This document shows positions 33,422-44,461 of a DNA stretch of 64,000 bases, in pieces (positions within the stretch are counted from its first letter, which is position 1; every line of letters begins with the position of its first letter). Under the pieces are notes generated by a model. That model was not told the DNA's origin. It made no database searches and was given only the letters and a program-made list of their open reading frames with translations. This DNA is from Bisporella sp. PMI_857. Lineage: Eukaryota; Ascomycota; Leotiomycetes; Helotiales; Helotiaceae. Location of the stretch: positions 62,001 to 126,000 of the forward strand of contig JAJSPD010000073.1 in the NCBI GenBank assembly GCA_021307315.1, given 5' to 3'. Both the position numbers and the translations under genes were made by a program.

Positions 33422-34630
33422 TTTAGCAACGTAAGTGAAATATTCAGATACTCACTCTCATCGTATCAACAAGAAATAAGAACTTTGTGCGGATTGACAT
33501 GGTGGCCTACCTTTGCTGACACCAGGTGGGTGAGCGTTTGCGGTCACAGTTATATTCAGATAGAATATAGCTTGGCAGCATCGTGATTGATCACGAAGCA
33601 GCCTGTTGAAACATACTATGCTACCCCTGATAAAGTTGTCACTTTGCCACTTCAGCGACAGGCTTCATTGACCATCCGCATAATGTGAGGATTATTTGTT
33701 TGGATTTTAATTCGCTACAAGGTCCGCGCTGAATTTGTGGCTAAGTGACAATTTGATCATGGGTGCCACTGTAAAGTAGGAATTAGAGCGAGGCAAAAAA
33801 AGGGGCGGTGGCTTCATAGGGAGGCTAACCACTCTAGGATATAAGTAAACAAACCCCCCACGAAGGAAGAATTAAGGCTGTGTCTTCTTTCGTTCAATGA
33901 AAAATGAATATGGTCTTACCCTATATGCTTCATACCACTTGCAAACGCCTAGTTTCTTCTTTGCGTTCTTCAAAGACTTGTTGACGATGTCGATTGCTGA
34001 GAAGAGATCTACCCTCCGACACGTGATGAGTCAAGTGCAACATTAATATATTTCTATGACTTTGAGATACAATTTAAAGGTTATACAGAGCGTCTTAGTA
34101 TTACACATCGGCCGACAATGAAGATCTATGGGAAGATATATGCGGGCAAATCCATTACGGCGGGCTGCCAAATTATCCATCTATTCCTTCTTGAATGCTC
34201 AATTGATCCTTCGTTTGTAGTGTAAAGGTATCTATATTTTGGGCACTGTGCTCCCCAAATGCATCTGCTTCACAGCGCAGGACTGGGACATCTCTCGTAT
34301 TCAGTTATTTCAGTTGAATAGTTATTTGTCATATAAAGTGAGAGCCTGGTGGCTTGAGCCATTAATTTGAGAAGCTTCTTGCGCATTAACTATCATAGTA
34401 AATGGCCGGTATAATTGATACTATTCTTTGATGTTGAAGTAAGATTGATACAATCAAATTGCCGAACATTCTGAATGATCTTGGTCTAAGTACGGATTAA
34501 CCTATAAAGCGATAAATATACTTCTCGCCCGACTTCCAACCGACTACCTTTCCTGGCTTTCCTATCCTGGGACAAGCAGACCCCCACTAAACACCAGTTT
34601 TCTGCATAACATATCCTAAACACCTCTTGT
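33422..34630. other. intergenic spacer, no gene seen
   Basis: About 1.2 kb without a supportable gene, between the 2EXR gene's 5' end and the phosphofructokinase 3' end. Composition is AT-rich with no evident repeat. Confidence 0.35.
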
Positions 34631-37164
34631 TCATAACAAGCCTCTTTTCTGATCCTTCGCTTTCCACCCGAACAAAGGGCTTTCTGGTCTAGGGATGTCT
34701 TTAGGTCTACCGCTCAATGTGTCGACAACGACCTTCAAGTCCATCCAAAATTCTTCTTTAGGTCGTCTATTCTTCCAATCTGTTTCATTTTCTTCCACAT
34801 CCTACTTCAATCAGCATACGTTGAATTCTTTGAAAAAAAGACTGCTTACCTTCATGGGGCTAAACACGACTTGAGCACCCTTGATACCAATAACAGTGGC
34901 ACTGTTCACATCCTTTATAATATTCTCATCCGATCTATCCTCGTACGACTCCAGGTGCTCAATGCACTTGATTGCCAATCTAACAGCGCGTGTACGATCC
35001 ATGGGCGATGGAACGCCACCTTGCTGTACGTGTCCAGGAATACTGTCTCGGGACTCGAACCGGCCATTCGCTTCTTCCTTAATCATACTCGCGATTAATT
35101 TTGCGGAATACACTGTCGAAGCTTTTTCGTTGACTAGAATAAGGCGACCAGCTCTTGACTGTCCAGAGTCTTGCTGGAAGACTTCCTTGAGATGACGGAT
35201 ATCCGCAGCAAGCATTTGAATATTTATCCCCTCCTCCGGGGTATACACTGCTACAGCGCCGACGGACAGACCTGCCAGAGTGGCAACATAGCCGGAGCGT
35301 CCTCCTTGTGTCTCAATGACGAATACTCGACGACGAGATGCTGATGCGGATTGTTTGATTTTATCACAATAGCTGACGAGTTCATTCAGACAGGTATCGG
35401 ATCCAAGAGAGTATTCAGTTCCTGGAACGTTATTCGAAATTGTTGCAGGTAAGAGAGTCATTGGAATGCAAAATGACGAATACTTTTCTCGTGCTCTTCG
35501 GAGTTGCGCGAGCGCATGAAATCCTTCAAATCCACCGATGATAAAAAGTCCATCAAACTTATATTGAGCAAAGAGAGAGGCAATCAATTCCATGCCTGAT
35601 TCTTCAGGAAGCTCACGATTCATTCCAATTTCTGAACCTCCTTTACTTGCCCAACCATCAACTTCCAGCCAATCAAATTCGCGTACGGCGCCTAAAGGCG
35701 TGTCGCCATGATGCCTTGCAAACCCAGCAAATCCATTGTGAATAGCAATCGGTGTATGACCACGGGTTAAGCAGTATGCTACGGCGGCTCTTGTAGCTGC
35801 ATTAACACCCCCAGCTGGAGCTCCTACATGAATAATTCCGATTCGCATCCGCTGAGGTTTGTTAGCACATAACCTCAAGTAAGGACTAATCTGTTGTTAC
35901 CTTTTGTACAGGAAGACGTTTCGCATCATCTAGGTCGGTCGTTGTTGTTGTCATGTATGAGTTATAAAAATCGGTAAATTCAGTATCTCGAAGACTCATT
36001 GCCTTGTCAAAGTCATGGGCCTCAATAGCCTTAGCTACCTCCTTTGTATCAAGGACTGCTTGGACCAATGGTTTCCTGGTAATTTTGTTCTCGGTAATTG
36101 CAATGAAAGGAGTGGGTGTTTCTGGGGTAGCCTCGAGAACAGCCTTGACGGCTTCCACACCTTGAAGTGTTGCAAGATATCGATCATATGCACACGCTGT
36201 GCCTCCTCGCTGTACATGACCGAGAGTTGTGATGCGGGTATCTAATGCAAGTCCGCCAGCCTCTTTGTCCGCGAGAAGATTCTTAAGCTCTTCTGCGGTT
36301 ATCTTTTTACCGTTTTGATCGTGTGCTCCCTCGGCGACAATAACGATTGTCTTCCTTTTACCAATCTTCCTATGCTACATATTGTTAGCATAATTATAAA
36401 TTAGGAATATAGAAATCTACCTTTGCAATCACAACGCACATTTCCTCTCTCCAATTTTCCGCTCGTGGCTTCTCAGGTATAAACACAAAGTCTGCACCAG
36501 TTGCAACTCCAGCCATTAAAGCTAGCCAACCACAATGTCTTCCCATAACTTCGATAACAAATGCTCTAGAATGTGAAGCTGCTGTCGCTTCTACATAATC
36601 GATCATCTCGCAGATTCTGCCAAGGGCTGAAAAGCACCCAATTGTAGCGTCTGTTCCAGACATATCATTATCAATTGACCCCACAAGACCAACGATATTG
36701 AGATGCTGGAATGGAGCAACCTGCTCCTTGGTCAATTCACCGTTCTTCACCAATTCTTCAAGAAGACTTGGCCACTCGGCACGAAACTTATCTGCTCCAG
36801 TTAACGAGCCGTCTCCGCCGCAAATAACCAAGGCATCGATGCCGTTCAACACCATATTTTTCGCGCCTTTGAGTCTGCCAGGCCGTTCATAGAATGCCAT
36901 GCATCGTGCTGTACCAATAAGTGTGCCTCCCTCGGAGAGCCATCCTCGCACATCTGACCACTGCATCCGCTTTATGAGATCTCCACCTCGAACAAGGCCA
37001 TCATATCCTTCCAAGACGGCATAAGCTTCGCAGCCACTTTCAATTGCCATCCGAACCACAGCCCGAATAGCACCGTTCATTCCAGGAGAGTCGCCACCAC
37101 TTGTCATGACAGCGATACGTCTTTTCTTACTCGAAAGAGGAGCCGGCACAGTGGTCGGAGCCAT
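34631..37164 (-). CDS. pfkA: 6-phosphofructokinase, ATP-dependent, 796 aa
   Basis: Exons are 37164-36421, 36374-35901, 35851-34850 and 34801-34631, all phase 0. The introns are 46, 49 and 48 nt. The protein has the duplicated eukaryotic layout. The N-terminal catalytic half carries [46 protein letters not shown] (catalytic Asp), [15 protein letters not shown] and [15 protein letters not shown]. The C-terminal regulatory half carries [40 protein letters not shown] and [13 protein letters not shown]. The last exon adds [20 protein letters not shown] and a basic end. It phosphorylates fructose 6-phosphate in cytosolic glycolysis under allosteric control. Length is normal, nothing missing. It shares a 651-bp divergent promoter region with MED17. 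Confidence 0.96.
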
Positions 37165-37815
37165 GCTTGCAGGATGATCGAGTACAATTTGATTTTACAA
37201 GGCTTGACGACTATAAGGTAAGTAGGTACGTAGAAGCTTGCTATATGCTGTTTCACAATTTGGGAAGTGGATAGTGAATGCTTAGGTGTGAGGGATTTCC
37301 ATCGGCGATAGTCAGGCTCGGGAAAAGCAAAAACGAGGGGTGGGTTGGAACAGAGCTTTATCGTGCGATAAGCTTCCAAGTACGTCAGGCAGGTTGAGTT
37401 TTGAAAGCTTTTACGGCACACCCCACCCAAGCACTTGGTAGGGCCGATCGTAGCACCTTGTGTGGGGGATTAACATGCTATTGGACCGCCTCCTACCGAG
37501 TGCCTGAGCCTAAACGATTGGGCTACACCAACGATCAACGATTGCTACAGTGAGGCCCTAGGCATACCATCCACCATCCAACGCGACCAAGGTAGGACAA
37601 ACAAATATATCGGGATTCAAATAGAAAATTGAGAGTGGCGAGTGGCGAGTGGCGAGTGAATTGGCATTGGTATCGCTCAATTCACATTCGTTGAGGTAGT
37701 GGAATGGACAACACACAGCACAAAGACCACCTTTAATGAATATCGCGGGCTTTCAAAACGCTTCAGCCAGAACACAATACATGATTAAACAATACAATTA
37801 CACCATCCTACAGCA
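37165..37815. promoter_or_regulatory. divergent promoter region of pfkA and MED17
   Basis: The 651 bases between the two start codons must hold both promoters. They include a GAGTGGC heptamer repeated in tandem (about 37632-37659) and CAATGG/TTGG-like boxes. No TATA assignment is made. Confidence 0.45.
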
Positions 37816-39967
37816 ATGGGTTCAATCTCGCCTAACCTGCCAATATCTCTTCTGCCGTGGGATTCGGCAGCGAGCAAACCGGGCGATATACTTGGTGATG
37901 CCGTTGCACGAATAAATTTCGAACGACATGATCAGAATGGATTTCGCGGTGTCACTGAAGAGAGTTTGAGGCAGGAAATTGCAGATGAAGAAGCAGGACT
38001 CGAGGATGGATCAAGTGTAGATGAAGATGATGAGTCGCCAGATCGGCTCAAAGAGCTCAATGCTGCACGGGAGGAAATGCTGCAGCTTCTTGGGTATGCC
38101 CCATAATGCCATGCTTCAAAGAGAACTAATGGTGGCTTAGGAGAGCGGACTATGACGCTGGCATTGCTCAGGACTTTCTTTCTCTCCTTCTATCAAAAAC
38201 CCAACCGCATACAGCTGGACAGACTGTCTCGGAGTACCTCAAGCAAGCTGTGCCATTAGGAACACTCGGTATGGATAAAGTAGCATCATCCATGGTAACG
38301 GAAGCGCAAAAGGAAGATGAGAAGAAAGTCGCGAAAGGTTGGAAGATCCAAAACTTGAACAAGGCTGCAGACACAATCTTAGCGTCTGCTACACGACTCC
38401 AGAAGGAGATGGAGGTTGAGACGAAGTATTGGGAGGAGGTCCTGTCAATAAATGATGGTGGATGGGCGGTATGTCGTATACCGCAGGAGAAGCATACCCT
38501 AGGAGTCAGACTGGGTTTCTTGGAAGGAACAGCAGCTTTCAAGAATCGGAGCTTAGCTGCGCTTCGTCGTGGGCAGGACGGCAATATTATTCTGGACCAA
38601 GGTGTGGCCGTGGTCGAGCCTAAAGCCCTTCGGGTTCGTATCTATAGTGACGGTCAATTTGCCTCCTCTAACGTCCCAGAACTACTGGCCAACGATGCCC
38701 CGATCGAATCGCGCATCCTTCAAGCAAGAAACACGTTATTCTCCTTAGAGCTCTGGCAAGAACTTGCACGCGAATCGCGCACATTATTGGCTTTTAACGT
38801 TCATCTCCAGGGGGATTCTATCACATGCCCTTTCACGACAGGTAAAATACTTGTGCTAGACCTCGTGTCGCTAACCGACAACATCTCAAAGTCTTCCCAC
38901 CCAGACGATACATTGGCCCAGGCTATGTATCTAGCCTTCAATCTCCTCCTGACTTATTCTCATCGGGAAAGTCACCGGCGCCGAACAAGAGTTCCTCCTC
39001 CACTAGATGCCACGAAAGAAGAGCGGCCAACCTATTCCCTGATTCGTCCCCTCGTGACGCGTATCAATCATCAAAGAGCTTTAGAATACACGCATGCCCT
39101 TATGAACCCTCTCGTTCAGGCACTGAAAAGCTCTGGACTTGCTGCGTCATATTCCCAAAGCACGCAGACTACAAGCCTGGACCTCGATATTTCCGCAACG
39201 GAGCGTACCGTGCGTTCCCTAATTGATGATCTCGAAGTTAAGACTGTCTTCAATATAATGCCTACCGTCGCCATAAACATAATTTCGCGCACTAAGCTGT
39301 TGCCATTTTCTAGTAAGTTAATCTAGAAAGCACTCCTTATGATTATTATATCTTGACAAATTGAAAACTAAGCTCAATTAATCCGAGTGTCAAACTGACT
39401 TTCCGTTCGCACAGACACTGTATATGAAGTCACCCTCAGCCCGAGTGACTGCCCGTTGCTTGTCACATGCCCACCACCACGTCGATTTGACGTGGATGGG
39501 ATAATTGAGACTTGGCAACAGATTGAGGAATATGTGCTATTCGCGACCAGCTGCGCATTAGCTCATCATCTATTAATTTCTCTATCATCTGAAACAGACT
39601 CCAGCGATGACAGCAGGTGGCAATCAACAGCTCAACCTAATATGGTTCGCTACAGAAATTCTATCACCGGCGTTGTAAGTAAACTAGTCAAAACAAATTA
39701 TTATCGGCCGATGTACTGATTTTGAAGCAGACGACGCAAGTCACATTCAGAATAGAGAGAATTCCAGAATCTGTTGGCTATTCAAGTAAACCAGAAGGTG
39801 TGATAAGGTGGGGAGCAGTGAGGGAATCGACTGGAGGCAAGAGCAAAGGTCGTAAGACGGAGTGGTTTGGTTTCGGTGGAAGAAAAAAGGGAGTATGGGA
39901 TGATGGAGATGGGCAAGAAGTAGTGAGGACTCTGAAGGATTTCGTGAATGATATTTCAAGGGACTAA
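37816..39967 (+). CDS. MED17: Mediator complex subunit 17 (Srb4), 648 aa
   Basis: Exons are 37816-38093, 38141-39312, 39415-39674 and 39731-39967 (1,947 nt). The introns are 47, 102 and 56 nt with regular GT/AG ends. Family segments include ISLLPWDSAASKPGD near the N-terminus, an acidic stretch, AQDFLSLLLSKTQPHTAG, EYLKQAVPLGTLGMDKV, WKIQNLNKAADTILASATRL, KYWEEVLSINDGGWAVCRIP and LGVRLGFLEGTAAFKNRS. The C-terminus is well formed (VTLSPSDCPLLVTCPPP, then a beta-rich end). MED17 is the central head-module scaffold of Mediator, linking activators to RNA polymerase II in the nucleus. Normal length for filamentous fungi. Confidence 0.9.
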
Positions 39968-40928
39968 GGATGACTTGGTCTGTTGAGAAGCTCAAATCCA
40001 ATAAAAACGATATCTGGAGATTTTCTAAGGAAAATATTCGCATTCATCTTTATATCGAATAAACCGAATCCGAATTTGTCATACTGCATACCGTGTGTAC
40101 ACTAACGAGCAAATAATGGAGGTATATTACGGTGTCTCTTAGCTATTTCATCCAGTGTAGATCAGAACGCTGGTAGCAGGTCAGGTTTCGGAACTTCAAT
40201 GTATCCAGACAAGTATTAAGTAGTCTGCGCCATCTAGCTGTTGCTCTTGCTTTCGTATGACAAGTAGGATTGGGTCTTGTAATGTCACCAGCTGGAAAGT
40301 ATAGCTTTCCCTCGCCCACAATTCTTCTTATCGTGCCATTGTTCTATCCAATTGTAGATGCCGGATATTGCTTGTGCCGGTGGAATGCTCAACTGGATGT
40401 GCTTAGGTATATGTGCTCAGCTATATGCTCCGCATGCTCTGCAGGTCGATGGGGCGTGGAAGACTAGTTCATGCCGTAGCTTCGTTGTTCCTGCGCTCTT
40501 TCTTTTCGGTGCCGACACTACCCATCACACACTCACCAATTCAAGAGACTCCGTGTGCCATCTTGTCGGCATCATCCTTTCAATGTCGAGATGAAGATCT
40601 TTGGACAAAACATGCACATCTACAGCCAAGCGTTGAGGTCGAAATATGGTTTTTCTGGAACCTTCTGGCCTCAGGCACAAAGTCATGTTTGCTCCACACA
40701 ATCGTGTACTTTTTCAAAACATAGATCCCGTGTCCTCCTTGCAATTGCACGGAGAAGCCTTCAAAAACTTACTCAGTGGTGTGTCGCCGGGCGAGAGTTT
40801 CCACAGCAGGAAGGCGAGTGTTTCCTAGCTGGTGGTTGAGGAACATTTCGTTCATCGGTAGTTTGAGGACGCTCCAGGGTTTTTTTCTCATACGTGCGTT
40901 TGCGAGAACCACCTGGCTCCTCCAAGTC
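39968..40928. other. intergenic spacer upstream of the Rap-type GTPase
   Basis: No convincing gene in about 960 bases. Probably the MED17 3' UTR and the promoter and leader of the GTPase gene. Confidence 0.35.
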
Positions 40929-42010
40929 ATGTCAGGAAGAACTTCCCAGAGGTTCGTTTTCACTATTCGATGGATCTCTTTAACAGGATTCGTTGCTGAT
41001 TGCTATTATTTTACAGAAGAGACTACCACATCGTCGTTTTGGGCGCTGGTATGTGGAACATTTTACCCTTTCAGGGGCTCAAGTCTCAAAACTGACAATC
41101 TCTTCTAGGTGGAGTAGGTAAAAGTTGCCTGACCGGTAAGGCCACCACATTCAAGCTTCCTGGGCATTGTTGATGAGATGAAAAGCCCAATTTGTTCAGA
41201 ATATATGGATTGAGAGTTATGATCCCACGATAGAAGACTCTTATCGTAAGCAGATCGAGGTTGATGTGAGTGTCGCTTTTATCCGGATATCGTGGCCAAT
41301 GGCTGATGTGAGATAGGGTCGGCAATGTATGCTAGAGATGTAAGGAAGGATCATTATCATGCCGGGATATAGGCTTACTTGCTATAGATTGGATACGGCT
41401 GGTACGGAACAGTTTAGTGAGTATCTCCATTTGATCATGTGACAATTTCTAATTGCTTCTAGCTGCAATGAGGTACAGATTCAGGGACATCGAATCTTTT
41501 ATGCGTGCTGATAAAATGAATTAGAGAACTATACATGAAGACAGGCCAAGGCTTTCTTCTCGTATTCTCTATCACCTCCCAAAGCAGCCTCTCGGAGCTG
41601 AGCGAACTTCGCGAGCAGATAATACGTATTAAGGATGATGACAATGTGCCGATTGTCATAGTTGGTAATAAGTCCGATCTTGAAGAAGATCGGGTCGTGT
41701 CCCGACAGAAAGCCTTCGGCGTTTCGCAGAGCTGGGGAAATGCTCCGTATTACGAGACATCGGCGCGACGCAGGGGTGAGTAATGTGCTCTAAGCTTGGA
41801 GAAGGTTTTCTGACAAGTATGACAGCAAACGTTGATGAGGTCTTCATTGATCTTTGTAGACAAATCATCCGTAGGGACAACTCTGCTACGTATTTGGATG
41901 ATGAACATCCAGGATATGGCTACGGAAACGATACCTATCATGCTCAACCTCCGCAGAGAAGGCGGCGCAGGCATAGACGCCGAAGAAATCCTCATTGTAC
42001 GATCTTGTGA
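40929..42010 (+). CDS. rsr1: Rap/Rsr1-type small GTPase (KREV-1/RSR1/BUD1), 219 aa, nine exons
   Basis: Exons: 40929-40951, 41017-41048, 41109-41135, 41186-41265, 41317-41339, 41388-41416, 41463-41472, 41525-41775, 41826-42010; total 660 nt, one frame. Eight introns of about 46-66 nt all have GT/AG ends. Motifs in order: G1 [11 protein letters not shown], effector loop [10 protein letters not shown]3 [10 protein letters not shown]4 NKSDLEED, G5-like ETSARR, a polybasic tail and the CAAX box CTIL. Thr after DTAG (Ras has Gln) marks the Rap/Rsr1 branch, and the final Leu predicts geranylgeranylation. This GTPase guides polarity and septation at the plasma membrane. The intron density hides the N-terminal half from simple ORF scans. 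Confidence 0.88.
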
Positions 42011-42861
42011 CATCGTAAATACTGTATGGGAATTGTACTTTTCTGATGATTATGGCTGCTTAGTCAGTTTGGAGGGCGAACTGGTGTCACTCATGAGGCT
42101 AAAGGAATTTCAGCAGGTTCCGGTTCAACCTGGGAAAAGAATTTGTTAACCATTACTTCGATAAAAGTTGATTCTTAGAATTTTTTGCAATTAGACCAAG
42201 GAAGATTTAGGGATCAGTCCTCGCATTTAAACATTCAACGGAGCATATAAAGCGCATGAAATGAGCATGAACCCTACTTGTAAAATTGCTTTAACCACCA
42301 AATGGTTTGATAAACTTTGTCATGAAGTTGTTGCTGAAATTGTTGGCTGAAGTTTGTGAGCGAAATCGAAATTTCCAGGCCGCCATGTTTGAAAATTATA
42401 TGTAGAACAATTGTGAGGTTCAAGTCAAGGGAGGGCGAGTATGAAAGTACATCCGCAAAAATGTACGAGTTAATACAGGCAGACTGTTACAGTGATTTAG
42501 CAGCCACGGGCCAGCTCTTCAACATCATCGGAAGTTGAGCAACCACACCCTGTTGAGATAATTATTCCTGGCAAAAGGATAATTTTGATCTCACCAGCCC
42601 ACATAATAGCATGTATTTATCAGAGAAACTTATATCTTATGCAGAATAATTATAATGCTTAAGCCAGCCTAGAACGCATAGACGCAGAAGAGAGTTCTCG
42701 CTTCAATGCTTAGCGAACTAGAGATGTGTCCACCCAAAAAAAAACGACATGCGAAGTAAGCCTACATGCCAGCCAAAGGATACGAAATCCCGTTACAACC
42801 TAGTTCTTTGTATTCCAATGATAGTAGCCGACGCCGCAGAACAAGGCAAAAATTAAGTTTA
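42011..42861. other. spacer, no gene seen
   Basis: No supportable gene between the GTPase stop and the tRNA-like gene. AT-rich. Confidence 0.35.
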
Positions 42862-42944
42862 TGCAACTGCCGTGAATCGAACACGAACCTCCACCTAACT
42901 TTTTGTATGGAAGGGTGGAATCCTAACCATTGGACCACAGAAGC
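42862..42944 (-). tRNA. tRNA-Gly(TCC)-like gene with 11-nt intron, possibly defective
   Basis: On the minus strand the parts fall in order: acceptor GCTTCTG, TG, D-arm GTCC-AATGGTTA-GGAT, anticodon stem CCACC/GGTGG with loop CTTCCA (anticodon TCC), an intron of about 11 nt after position 37, a short variable loop, T-arm TCGTG-TTCGATT-CACGG, and 3' acceptor CAGTTGC plus A73. A- and B-box sequences look good. Two of seven acceptor pairs (positions 3 and 4) are T-T mismatches, so it may be a degenerate copy. Confidence 0.65.
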
Positions 42945-44461
42945 TGAGAGTTACCAGATGGGAACTGAAAATTAAGTCGCGTAAATATAATTATATACTT
43001 TATTAGAACTTTAAGATTTTCGATTGAGCAATTCCTCAAAACTAGAAAATTACAAATTTTTAAGAATTTTTAACTTTTTGTTTCTGATAAATTTGCAACA
43101 GCTCTCTTGTATCCTAAATAGATAATTATAACACAAGCCTTAAAAACATTCAGTTCAATTAGCTTTATTTGCAAGATGCTGCATTTTTCTCTGCCTTGAA
43201 ACGCTGACTACTTAAAAATCAGTTTCCATGTTTCGCTTTTAAGTTAGTCATTGCATTTCTCTTACATGCGCGTGGGTAATTGGTTGCACACAGAGATTTT
43301 AATACTTTTTACTCATCAGGATATGTCCAGAGATATTTTTATTAAAATATTCACCGCTGAGCTCTGTGTTGAGGGTCACGTAACTAGCATCATTTTTGTT
43401 ACAGTTTCCAACCTGTTGGCGCGAGCCAGGTTCAGACTCTCCTTTATTAATCTGAGGCGTTTTCACCATACCACAAATAGTGACCTAATATTTCTTACGT
43501 GCTACGCTTGAGCTATCTAGGTAGAATCTCGGCTCTTAGTTTTGATTAAATTTGAGTAAATAGATCTCTCCCACCTTTATGAGGAGTTCAAATTGTCTGA
43601 AACAAAAGCGAAAATAAAGACTCGTACACCACCCCCCAACCAGCAAGCACAAAGACCAAACCCACACAAATGAGAATAGGGCAAGCCGTGCTGTATGTGC
43701 TTGAATCATGTTGGCTTCGAAAATTCAAAATTTTGGTGAATAAAAGACGTTGGCATCCCTGTTTGGAGTGCAGTTTCTTAAGGGCCTAAAGCACGTTTTC
43801 AGGTAGACTTAGAGATTCTAAAAATCTAAACCAGAGTCAGGTCATTTCCACAAAGTGTAATGTGATTACGAGTCGCCGCCTACATTCAATTGGCGACTTC
43901 GATATAGAAAAGAACTGTCAAAGGACCTATCCTATGATTGGCTTGATTAAACAGGGTATTTCCTACCCATATCTGAAAGCGCATCCCAAGAGCCCTAACA
44001 ACCAACTACCTTTGCAAGCTTGAGTTTATGGGTGAATTCTGTAGTATGTACATCTGTATCGGCCAGGAACAATATTTCAGAAGGCTTGTAATACTGACTG
44101 TATCAAATTATCGAGCAGCGGGACGATTGGCACCTCGGGAAAAATAATGAGCTACTTAAGTAATAATAGTTTTAAAGGTGAGCATAAGTAAAGGTGAGAT
44201 GTTCTTGTAGATCTCGGATATAGTGTGCCTGAGGACGCTAAGTGTTCGCTGTTCGAGACTTCCATTCTTCTATACAATGCCTTCCTTACCTCGCATGTTT
44301 TCTCTTCAAAACCTCATTCATAAAGCGCAAGGCACGCACAAGGTACAATCATGTCGCCAAACCCAACCATTTTTAATATTGAGGGGGTGCGGTACGTTGC
44401 ACTTCAACAACCAAAAGTGATCACTATGCCCTCTCCTTTTTGGACTGCATTAATAAATACG
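42945..44461. other. AT-rich gene-poor stretch
   Basis: About 1.5 kb without a supportable gene. A short plus-strand frame at 43251-43511 has no family resemblance. Confidence 0.35.

Noticed and set aside
37632..37659. CRISPR-like repeat
   Set aside because: A short uninterrupted heptamer in a fungal promoter, with no spacers.
41535..41783. Ras-like fragment as a pseudogene
   Set aside because: Upstream and downstream exons with good splice sites complete a 219-aa GTPase with all motifs, so the gene is intact.
42862..42944. tRNA-Glu
   Set aside because: The D-arm resembles tRNA-Glu, but positions 34-36 read TCC once the CCACC/GGTGG stem is set, giving glycine.
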